A stretch of DNA of 64,000 nucleotides from Burkholderiales bacterium. GTDB lineage: Bacteria > Pseudomonadota > Gammaproteobacteria > Burkholderiales > Casimicrobiaceae. The DNA lies in the NCBI GenBank assembly GCA_031260355.1, contig JAIRJZ010000005.1, forward strand, positions 62,001 through 126,000, given 5' to 3'. The position numbers were made by a program, and so were the translations under genes. This document shows, piece by piece, positions 9,375-16,201 of this stretch (the first letter of the stretch is position 1; every line of letters begins with the position of its first letter). The notes beneath the pieces were generated by a model, which saw nothing but the letters and a program-made list of their open reading frames with translations, was not told where the DNA came from and searched no databases.

Positions 9375-9422
9375 GCCTCTTTTCCCTCGCCCGCTTGCGG
9401 GAGAGAGAGGGGGGAGAGGAAC
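9375..9422. repeat. Dispersed CCCTC/GGGAGAGG-type intergenic repeat
   Basis: Inverted repeat of the form CCCTCGCCCGCTTGCGGGAG followed by GGGGGGAGAGG. Related copies occur at about 46741-46805, 57037-57085 (inside priA), 59185-59255 and 62268-62303. No coding function is evident. Confidence 0.55.
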
Positions 9423-9453
9423 AAAGCGTGCGCAGACTTGAATAAAAAACGCG

Positions 9454-9798
9454 CTAAATCCCGCCGCACAACGCCGCGACCCACAACGCGGCAACCAAGA
9501 TCAGAATCACCAGTTGTGCGGCGCTGCCGCAATCTTTGGCTTTCTTGGAAAGCGGATGGCGCTCTTCGCCGATGCGATCGATCGCCGCTTCAATGGCGGT
9601 ATTCAGCAATTCAACGACCAGTGTCAGACCGTGGGCGCCGATCAGCAATACGCGCACCGTGGCGCTCAGAGGCAAAAAGCAAGCGGCGACAATACCGACG
9701 ATGGCCAACAGGACGACTTGCCGGAATGCCGCTTCATCGCGCCAGGCGGCGGCGAACCCGTGCGCCGAATAGAAGAATGCGTTGAAAATGCGTTTCAT
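9454..9798 (-). CDS. dgkA: Diacylglycerol kinase DgkA
   Basis: Small inner-membrane kinase (114 residues, three membrane helices) that phosphorylates diacylglycerol released during membrane-derived glucan synthesis. The family signature is clear: the ELLNTAIEAAIDRIG stretch with its catalytic glutamate, followed by KKAKDCGSAAQ. It ends close to the repeat after the LplT-PlsC gene, and rng lies 16 bases upstream of its start on the same strand, so rng and dgkA may be cotranscribed. Confidence 0.95.
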   Translation of the reverse strand: MKRIFNAFFYSAHGFAAAWRDEAAFRQVVLLAIVGIVAACFLPLSATVRVLLIGAHGLTLVVELLNTAIEAAIDRIGEERHPLSKKAKDCGSAAQLVILILVAALWVAALCGGI

Positions 9799-9814
9799 GA
9801 AGTTGGCGCCGTGT

Positions 9815-11272
9815 TCATACGATCACAACATCGTACTGTTCTTGGGTATAAAGCGTTTCCACTTGCAGCGAAATGGTTTTGCCGATCAGGTCGGCGAGCC
9901 ACACCAGGCTTTGCGACTCTTCGTCGAGAAAACAATCGATCACCGCTTGCGACGCCAGGATTCGGAATTCGCGCGCGCTGTATTGCCGCGCTTCGCGCTG
10001 GATCTCGCGCAGGATTTCGTGGCACATGGTTTGCGCGGTTTTCAGTTGGCCGCGCCCCAGACAGGTCGGACACGGTTCGCACAACATCTGCGCCAGCGAT
10101 TCACGGGTTCGCTTGCGCGTCATCTCGATCAACCCCAAGCGGGTGAAGCCGTTGACGCTCAACCGCGTACGGTCTTTTTCCAGCGCGCGGTTAAACTCTT
10201 CGAGCACGGCTTCCTGATGCTCGGCTCGCTCCATATCGATGAAGTCGATGATGATGATGCCGCCCAAGTTGCGCAACCGCAGTTGGCGGGCGATGGTATG
10301 CGCTGCCTCGAGGTTGGTTTTGAACACCGTGTCTTCGAAATTGCGACCATCAACAAAAGCGCCGGTGTTGACATCGATGCTGGTCAACGCTTCGGTTTGA
10401 TCGAAGATCAGATAACCGCCGGACTTTAGATCGACGCGGCGCGACAGCGCTTTGTTCAATTCTTCTTCGACACCGTAGCGATCGAACAAGGCGCGTTCGC
10501 CGATGTACAGCATCAATTTTTCGGTCATCCCGGTGGTGTACTTTTGCGAGAAAGCCTGCATCGCGGCCAATGCCGATTCATCATCGACGTAAATCGTTGA
10601 TGTGTCTTCGGAGGCAATATCTCGGAGCATTCGCTGCGGCAGCAGCAAGTCCTGGTATAACAGTGATGGCGTGGGAAGTTCGCGCGTACGCTGCGAGACG
10701 TCGCCCCACAAGCGTGTCAGGTACTCGATATCGTTTTTCAGTTCGTTTTCGGTGGCCGTCTCCGCCATCGTGCGGATGATGAAGCCGCCCGGCGGCTCTT
10801 CCGGCAGCAACGCCCGCAACCGCTCGCGCAAGATTTCGCGTTCGCTTTCGTCCTCGATTCGCTGTGAAATGCCGATGTGCGCGTCCTGCGGCAGATAGAC
10901 CAGAAGGCGTCCGGCAAGGCTGACTTGCGTGGACAACCGCGCGCCCTTGGCGCCGATCGGATCCTTGATCACCTGCACCATCAACGACTGGCCTTCGTGC
11001 AGCAACCGTTCGATCGGCCGGGTATCTTCTTCGTATTTGACCCGGTTCTCGTAGATGTCGGCAACGTGCAGGAAGGCGGCGCGCTCCAGTCCGATATCGA
11101 TGAAGGCGCTTTGCATCCCCGGCAGCACGCGCACCACCTTGCCGAGGTAGATGTTGCCGACGAAGCCGTGGGTGTGCGTCCGCTCGACGTGCAATTCCCC
11201 GACGATGCCTTGCTCGAGCACGGCCACTCGCGTTTCTTGCGGCGTTATGTTGACCAGAATTTCGCGGGACAT
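9815..11272 (-). CDS. rng: Ribonuclease G
   Basis: 485-residue endoribonuclease of the RNase E/G family, which matures the 5' end of 16S rRNA and degrades mRNA. Visible features are an N-terminal S1 domain (GNIYLGKVVRVLPGMQSAFID), the catalytic DVNTG and DFIDM acidic motifs, and the zinc-link cysteines in CPTCLGRG. There is no long disordered C-terminus, which separates it from RNase E. Upstream, 63 bases away on the same strand, lies maf, a common neighbour of rng. Confidence 0.97.
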   Translation of the reverse strand: MSREILVNITPQETRVAVLEQGIVGELHVERTHTHGFVGNIYLGKVVRVLPGMQSAFIDIGLERAAFLHVADIYENRVKYEEDTRPIERLLHEGQSLMVQVIKDPIGAKGARLSTQVSLAGRLLVYLPQDAHIGISQRIEDESEREILRERLRALLPEEPPGGFIIRTMAETATENELKNDIEYLTRLWGDVSQRTRELPTPSLLYQDLLLPQRMLRDIASEDTSTIYVDDESALAAMQAFSQKYTTGMTEKLMLYIGERALFDRYGVEEELNKALSRRVDLKSGGYLIFDQTEALTSIDVNTGAFVDGRNFEDTVFKTNLEAAHTIARQLRLRNLGGIIIIDFIDMERAEHQEAVLEEFNRALEKDRTRLSVNGFTRLGLIEMTRKRTRESLAQMLCEPCPTCLGRGQLKTAQTMCHEILREIQREARQYSAREFRILASQAVIDCFLDEESQSLVWLADLIGKTISLQVETLYTQEQYDVVIV

Positions 11273-11335
11273 GGGATTCGCGGGGGTTCGTTTCTTTGAA
11301 AGTGGATGACAGGATACGGGCAGAAGGACAAAGAT

Positions 11336-11953
11336 TCAAGCGGCCAGACGTTCGAGCAACTGCGCCGTTTCAAACAGCGGCAGTCCGACGACGCCCGAAT
11401 AGCTTCCGTCGAGATGCGTCACGAAGGCGCCGGCGTGTCCCTGGATCGCGTAAGCGCCCGCTTTTCCGAACGGTTCGCCGCTGTCGAGATAGCGTTCCAT
11501 CTCCTCATCGCGCAAGGCTTTAAACGTCACCCGCGAGACCACGGTACGGTCGATGACGCTTACCGCCCGTCCTTTTCGGAGAGGAAGGCATAGCGCCACC
11601 GCACTGATCACCTCGTGCGTTTTCCCGGAGAGCGCCCGCAACATGGCGGCGGCGTCCTGCCGATCTTGCGGTTTGCCGAAAACGCGGCCAGCCAAGACCA
11701 CTTCCGTATCTGCCCCGAGTACGGCGCCTGTCGGTAATTGCCGTTGACGTAATTGCCTCATGCCGATGATCGCCTTGGCGCGTGCCATCCGCCGAACATA
11801 GGCAGCCGGTGTCTCGTCCGGTTGCGGGATTTCCGCGATGGCATCCTCGTCGAGCGTGAGAACCGCGAACGGCACGGCGATCTGGGTCAGCAAGGCTTGC
11901 CGCCGCGGGCTTTGAGACGCGAGATACAGGGCAGGGGCGCGAAGGTCGGACAT
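11336..11953 (-). CDS. maf: Maf-family nucleotide pyrophosphatase
   Basis: 205-residue Maf/HAM1-fold protein. These hydrolyse non-canonical or canonical nucleoside triphosphates (dTTP/UTP or m7GTP, depending on subgroup). The motif SQSPRRQALL at the N-terminus and GADTEVVL with its catalytic Asp are visible, as is the C-terminal YAIQGHAGAFV segment with SYSGVVGLP. It sits directly upstream of rng on the same strand, a conserved proteobacterial pair. Confidence 0.93.
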   Translation of the reverse strand: MSDLRAPALYLASQSPRRQALLTQIAVPFAVLTLDEDAIAEIPQPDETPAAYVRRMARAKAIIGMRQLRQRQLPTGAVLGADTEVVLAGRVFGKPQDRQDAAAMLRALSGKTHEVISAVALCLPLRKGRAVSVIDRTVVSRVTFKALRDEEMERYLDSGEPFGKAGAYAIQGHAGAFVTHLDGSYSGVVGLPLFETAQLLERLAA

Positions 11954-12030
11954 GGAGCGCTTTCAGACAAAGGCCGCGCGCGGCGGATTCCCGTCGCATT
12001 TTACGGTATCCCGAAACCGGTCACTCCGGC

Positions 12031-12059
12031 TTTTGAAAAAAACGCGGAAATGCTATAAT
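12031..12059 (+). promoter_or_regulatory. Promoter of the tRNA-Phe gene
   Basis: A perfect -10 hexamer TATAAT at 12054-12059 is preceded, 17 bases upstream, by the weak -35-like TTTTGA (12031-12036). Transcription would start about five bases before the mature tRNA end. Confidence 0.6.
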
Positions 12060-12070
12060 AGAAAGTTCGT

Positions 12071-12146
<76 letters not shown>

Positions 12147-12229
12147 TTCCGCTTCCAAGCGACGCTCAATAAGAGCAAAAAACAAGCGCGGACGCTGGTA
12201 TCCGTTGACCCATTCTAGCGCTTTGTGGC

Positions 12230-12721
12230 CTATGGGCAAAATACGTCCTTCAAGGCCATGATGATCTTTTCAATCTTTGTATTTTGGATTGAATAAATGA
12301 CAGATTGTTTGTTACGCGTGCAGGCAACCAATTTGGCGTCACGCATTTTAGCAAGGTGTTGCGATGTCGCAGAGGGGCTAAGCTCTATTTCTCTGGAAAG
12401 ATCGCCTGAGCTCATTCCCTTTTTCTCAATAAGAGTACACAAAATCAATAGACGGTTAGCATTACTGAGAGAATTGCATAATTCAGCAGCCTGCTTTGCC
12501 CCTTGTTTCATCTGCCCCATCAGTGATGCGCCCACGCCCCTGTACTTGTCGCGCCATTTGTAAAACGTTGCCGAACTGATCCCGTACTCACGGCACAGCG
12601 CTGACACCGGTACCCCAGCGTCTGCCTGTTTCAGGATCCCAACTATCTGATCATCACTGAATCTCGATTTCTTCATGTAGATTTCCCCTCTCTTTTGCGG
12701 CACGGAAAATTCCACTTTCAA
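12230..12721 (-). CDS. Chimeric ORF: IS3-type OrfA N-terminus fused to an ArsR-family (SqrR/BigR-like) persulfide-sensor regulator
   Basis: 163-residue frame made of two unrelated parts. Residues 16-72 are the helix-turn-helix start of an IS3-family OrfA (MKKSRFSDDQIVGILKQA...GISSATFYKWR). From about residue 73 it is a winged-helix ArsR-type repressor (SNANRLLILC, SATSQHLAKM, VIYSI). Cys95 in RLLILC and Cys162 in the last helix (DVFCP) sit where SqrR and BigR carry their redox pair, so a sulfide/persulfide sensor is likely; Cys82 and Cys134 are extra. The OrfA ATG at 12676 has a GAGGGGAAAT ribosome site and may now drive expression; an internal ATG near residue 68 or 71 is the alternative start. 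It lies downstream of a sulfur-respiration operon on the same strand. Confidence 0.75.
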   Translation of the reverse strand: MKVEFSVPQKRGEIYMKKSRFSDDQIVGILKQADAGVPVSALCREYGISSATFYKWRDKYRGVGASLMGQMKQGAKQAAELCNSLSNANRLLILCTLIEKKGMSSGDLSREIELSPSATSQHLAKMRDAKLVACTRNKQSVIYSIQNTKIEKIIMALKDVFCP

Positions 12722-12765
12722 TTGGCTCAGTTTCTAGAGGGGATTATAGAGGGGATTACCGAACC
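12506..12765 (-). mobile_element. Remnant of an IS3-family insertion sequence (5' end only)
   Basis: It contains the leader and the first about 57 codons of an OrfA (start at 12676). The coding sequence then breaks off into the ArsR-family gene near 12505. No OrfB and no second end is present, so the rest has been deleted. Just outside it the sequence AGAGGGGATTATAGAGGGGATTA shows an 11-base direct duplication (12738-12760). The exact IS name is not recognisable from memory. Confidence 0.65.
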
Positions 12766-12840
12766 ACATGCAATGAGGTTTGTTCTATATCCATATAGAT
12801 AGATTCATCGCTAACGGCCGCTTTGAATATTACTTAATTA

Positions 12841-12874
12841 AAGAAAAGCCTAGCCTCAAAATGAGGCTAGGCCA
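12841..12874 (-). terminator. Terminator of the psr-type operon
   Basis: An 11-bp perfect stem (GCCTAGCCTCA, loop of three, TGAGGCTAGGC) is followed on the minus strand by TTTTCTTT. It lies 35 bases after the last gene of the operon. Confidence 0.88.
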
Positions 12875-12908
12875 TCCTTCCTTCAAAGAGGAGTCTGTTT
12901 AAGCGTTA

Positions 12909-13229
12909 TCAACATGATGGTACGTTTCCGCTGTCACTGCCAAAGTGGTATAGAAAATCATAAACATCTTTTACTTGCCGCTCGTTCAATGGCTTTGCAC
13001 TAGGACAATATTTAAGAAGTTGATCGCTCAGTTTGCCGTCCTCAAAGATTTTTTTCCACTCAGCCTGTGTATGCTTTTTAGCCAATGTACCGCCATCCAT
13101 ACCGCAAGGCTCTTTCATGAAGCGGATAAAAGTACGCTGCCCTTTATCCACGTCAGCAAAAGCCATGGGGCTGACAAGCATCGTACCAAGCGCCGCCATT
13201 AAAGCTATCTTTGATAATTTGTAACGCAT
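12909..13229 (-). CDS. Small periplasmic cytochrome-c-like protein without a heme motif
   Basis: 106-residue protein with a Sec signal peptide (cleavage near MAFADV). The mature part reads like a class I cytochrome c (KGQRTFIRF near the start, a C-terminal helix DVYDFLYHFGSDSG). It has no CXXCH; its only cysteines are in EPCGMDG, KYCPSAK and the terminal VPSC. Proteins of this pattern are, as far as I recall, typical of sulfur-metabolising Campylobacterota. It is the last gene of the operon, 31 bases after the rhodanese gene, so a role in sulfur handling is inferred. Confidence 0.65.
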   Translation of the reverse strand: MRYKLSKIALMAALGTMLVSPMAFADVDKGQRTFIRFMKEPCGMDGGTLAKKHTQAEWKKIFEDGKLSDQLLKYCPSAKPLNERQVKDVYDFLYHFGSDSGNVPSC

Positions 13230-13260
13230 TCTTCTCTCCTTATTGATAAAACATCATTAA

Positions 13261-14430
13261 TCACAAGGGGTCATTAGGCTTGATGTCACACCCGCCTTTT
13301 TCATCGCATTTGACACTGGCATCAAAATAATAGACGCGGGACATGTCTGCCTTACCTTCTTTTTGTATTTTCATATACGCCTCAATCGCTGTACTACCTG
13401 TCATACAGACGAATACGGCTATTTTATCTGCTGGAATATCAGCACTGCTTAATCCAGCAACAGGTTTATTGATTGCTTCATTGATATGCCCGTTGTTGTA
13501 AACCCCTTCTTTGCGCACATCAATCAAAAGCACATCGGCAGGTAGCTTATTGGCTTGGAGTTGCTCCTTGAACCACTGACCGTCAACAGATCCTTCATCT
13601 ACACCAAGTTTGATACCATTCACAAACTTGGCAGGAGCACTTGCGGCGGCAGGTGCTGGGGGTGCCGGTTTAACACCTTCTGTGGTCTGCAATCCAGCTG
13701 CCTTCCATGCTGGGTAACCGGCAGCATAAACTTGTACGTTGTGATAACCGTTTGACCAGAGATATTCTGCTATCGCATGTGATTTGTCACAATCAAACCC
13801 CGAGCAAAATGTAATGATCGGCGCATTCTTATCTATCGGAAAACGGTTCGCAAGTTTTTCAACATCGGTATCAGGTATTGCCAATGCCCCCGGTATGGTG
13901 CCGCCTAGAAATCTGGGATACGGCCTTGCGTCCATGAGAAGTGCCGCATTTTTGGTAAATACCGCTTGCACAACCTGTGTGCCTACCTCAAGATAACTTT
14001 TCGCCCGCCAATCCTTCAGTCCTGCGGCGTAAATTTTGACGTCGGTATAGCCTTGCGCTTTGAGGTAATTAGCCATATTAGCGCTTTGACCTTCAGCACT
14101 ATCATCAAACACAATCACTTCCTTGGCTTTGTCCCAATTGCCAAGAGCAGCAAGATCTGGTTTGTCCGTAAAAAGAACATTACGGCTGGACGGAATCGTG
14201 CCTGCCTGATATTTCTCTGCGGAACGCACGTCAACGATCAAGGCTTTCGCCCCCGGCCTTGTTCCATCACCCGTTGCTTTTTTAACAGCATCAAAACCGA
14301 CCGTCGCAAACGCTTGTGTCTGTACACTGCTGGCCTGAGCTTCGGCGCTGGTCGAAAGCGTGAAACCGCCTCCTAAGGCGAGCATTAAAGCGGCTGTTAC
14401 AGTGAATAACCTAAACCGTTTTACTTTCAT
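13261..14430 (-). CDS. Periplasmic three-domain rhodanese (sulfurtransferase)
   Basis: 389-residue exported protein with a signal peptide ending near AEAQAS. Three rhodanese-like domains follow. Domain 1 (about 45-150) has FDDSAEGQSA where the active loop should be, so its cysteine is lost. Domain 2 (about 155-265) has the loop FCSGFDCDKS. Domain 3 (about 285-389) has FVCMTGSTA. Periplasmic rhodaneses such as Wolinella Sud bind and transfer polysulfide sulfur to polysulfide reductase, and the operon position fits that role. The frame is open to 14532, but the ATG at 14430 is chosen for its AAAAGGAAAAAA ribosome site and the signal peptide. Confidence 0.85.
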   Translation of the reverse strand: MKVKRFRLFTVTAALMLALGGGFTLSTSAEAQASSVQTQAFATVGFDAVKKATGDGTRPGAKALIVDVRSAEKYQAGTIPSSRNVLFTDKPDLAALGNWDKAKEVIVFDDSAEGQSANMANYLKAQGYTDVKIYAAGLKDWRAKSYLEVGTQVVQAVFTKNAALLMDARPYPRFLGGTIPGALAIPDTDVEKLANRFPIDKNAPIITFCSGFDCDKSHAIAEYLWSNGYHNVQVYAAGYPAWKAAGLQTTEGVKPAPPAPAAASAPAKFVNGIKLGVDEGSVDGQWFKEQLQANKLPADVLLIDVRKEGVYNNGHINEAINKPVAGLSSADIPADKIAVFVCMTGSTAIEAYMKIQKEGKADMSRVYYFDASVKCDEKGGCDIKPNDPL

Positions 14431-14528
14431 GATTTTTTCCTTTTCAATCTTTAAGGGTTCAATTTCCCGCCTCGTGGGGCGAAATAAGTAGGGCTTCAAG
14501 GATCCCCCGCAGCTTGCTGCGGGGCATG

Positions 14529-15586
14529 TCATTGATGCTTACCTTCCAAACCAAGCAATTTATCAACCATATAGTAAAGAACAAGAACGACACCAACACT
14601 GCCTAGAACAATCGCTGTTTCTGTCATTGAGGGGCTGTACTGCACCCACGTTTTTACCGCCTCATATTCGGAACGCAGCATCGTATCCATGGGGTATGCA
14701 AAAACGTTATGGATCATGTTGTAATGCATAAAGAAAATACCGATAACTCCTCCCAAAGAAGCCCAAACCATCGCTTTAACTGCTTGCGCCTTGCCTGCGG
14801 CAATAACAACCAGAGGGATAAATATGCCCAACAATATTTCTCCTGCCCAATAAGAAGGCTGATTGATACTGTATAAAATCGTCTCTGCCCGTTCGGGCGC
14901 ATTGCCGTAGATGCCTGTCAGCACACGCCAGAATTCGAAGAACACCAGAGCTAACAATAAGACGCCCAAAATTTTAGACAGCTTGAACAGCATGGCTTTA
15001 ATTTCTGGCGCAAACTGTGGTTTGCTTTTCAAACCATAAATCAAAAACACCAGGAAACATCCTGCAATCATTGTCACCAGAATAAACGAGATAGGAAAAT
15101 AAGCGCCGTTGATATAAGGCCTTGCCACAAGCAACGCAAACACCGAGGCCAAGGTACTGTTTGCAGCAATGCCCACGATAAGCGCAATGATGCTCACCAG
15201 CTTCAAGCGGTGAAGATGCTTTTCAGAACTCAGGCAGAAAAACTCTATCACCAGAATCACCAGATATAAGCCGTAACTACAAAAATAATTGCGCCCGCTG
15301 TCGCCCGTTTGCCGATCGTTTCGAACTCTTTCAAACCAAACACATGCCCTAATGAAGAGACCAAACAAAGACCTGTACAAGCCACAGCCCAGAAAACATA
15401 ACCTGTCAACAGCAATCCCCACGGATGTTCACGAGTCACATTGTAGGCATCGTGCCCATGAATCAAATAGGATACGACGCCTCCAAAAAACAAGGCCAGC
15501 AATGCCATTGCCAAAACGGCCATCGTCAAATTCGCCGGCGTTTTTTCAAAACCGATCCTATTCGTTATCGACAAAAGTATTTTCAT
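14529..15586 (-). pseudogene. NrfD/PsrC-type membrane subunit, interrupted by a frameshift
   Basis: Quinone-interacting integral membrane subunit of the molybdoenzyme, about 352 residues and eight or more helices if restored. It is split into two frames. The first (15586 to 15257) encodes the conserved start, including WGLLLTGYVF and CLVSSLGHVFG, and stops after VVTAYIW. The second continues from about 15285 to 14529 with YLVILVIEFF and the remaining helices. One missing base between about 15260 and 15285, for example in the T5 run, would rejoin them. Both halves are otherwise well preserved, so a sequencing error or a very recent mutation is more likely than an old pseudogene. Confidence 0.8.
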
Positions 15587-15637
15587 TTTTAAATCCTGTT
15601 TGGACCATCAATCCAATCATTGCCTGCTTACCATGAA

Positions 15638-16198
15638 CTACAGTAAGTAATACAGCTTGGGTTGAGTCCCCAAATGTGGTTTAACGACTCGATACTCTCT
15701 TTCCCTGAGCACTTTAGATATTTCACTGTTGGGATCATCCAAATCACCAAATATCCTTACTTTGGTTGGACAAGTAGCCTGGCAGGCTGTTGTTGTGTGC
15801 CCTTGCGCCAGCCGTGAAGCGCAAAAATCACATTTATCTACAGTCAACGCTTTGTGATTCACGTATCTCGCATCATAGGGGCAAGCAGAAATGCAATAAG
15901 AACACAAAATACATTTTTTCGGATCTACACGAACAACCCGATTTTCATCGTAATAAGTTGCACGGGTTGGGCACACGGACTGGCAAGGTGCGTTATCGCA
16001 ATGATGGCACTGCCCTGGATAATAGTTTTGGGAAGGAATTGAAATGTTCGGGAATTCTCCTTCCGCCTCTTTCACGCTCACCCAAATACGATAACTGTCT
16101 TTGCTTAATGCGACCAAATTTTCTTCTTTGCATGCAGCCTCACAAGCCTTGCAGTTGATACAGAACTTGTAATCTATCGCCATCCCATAACGCGCCAT
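15638..16198 (-). CDS. Four-cluster ferredoxin-like electron-transfer subunit (PsrB/PhsB/DmsB family)
   Basis: 186-residue FeS subunit carrying electrons between the membrane subunit and the molybdopterin subunit. Four cysteine groups for [4Fe-4S] clusters are visible: CINCKACEAACKE, CHHCDNAPCQSVCP, CILCSYCISACP and the split group CDFCASR...CQATCP. It begins 3 bases after the catalytic gene's stop and lies 51 bases before the NrfD gene, so it is translated with them. It has no signal peptide of its own, as usual for subunits exported together with a Tat-signal partner. Confidence 0.93.
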   Translation of the reverse strand: MARYGMAIDYKFCINCKACEAACKEENLVALSKDSYRIWVSVKEAEGEFPNISIPSQNYYPGQCHHCDNAPCQSVCPTRATYYDENRVVRVDPKKCILCSYCISACPYDARYVNHKALTVDKCDFCASRLAQGHTTTACQATCPTKVRIFGDLDDPNSEISKVLREREYRVVKPHLGTQPKLYYLL

Positions 16199-16201
16199 GA
16201 C

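Noticed and set aside
15250..15295. Programmed frameshifting in the NrfD gene
   Set aside because: No classic slippery heptamer in frame with a downstream stem was seen; sequencing error or mutation is simpler.
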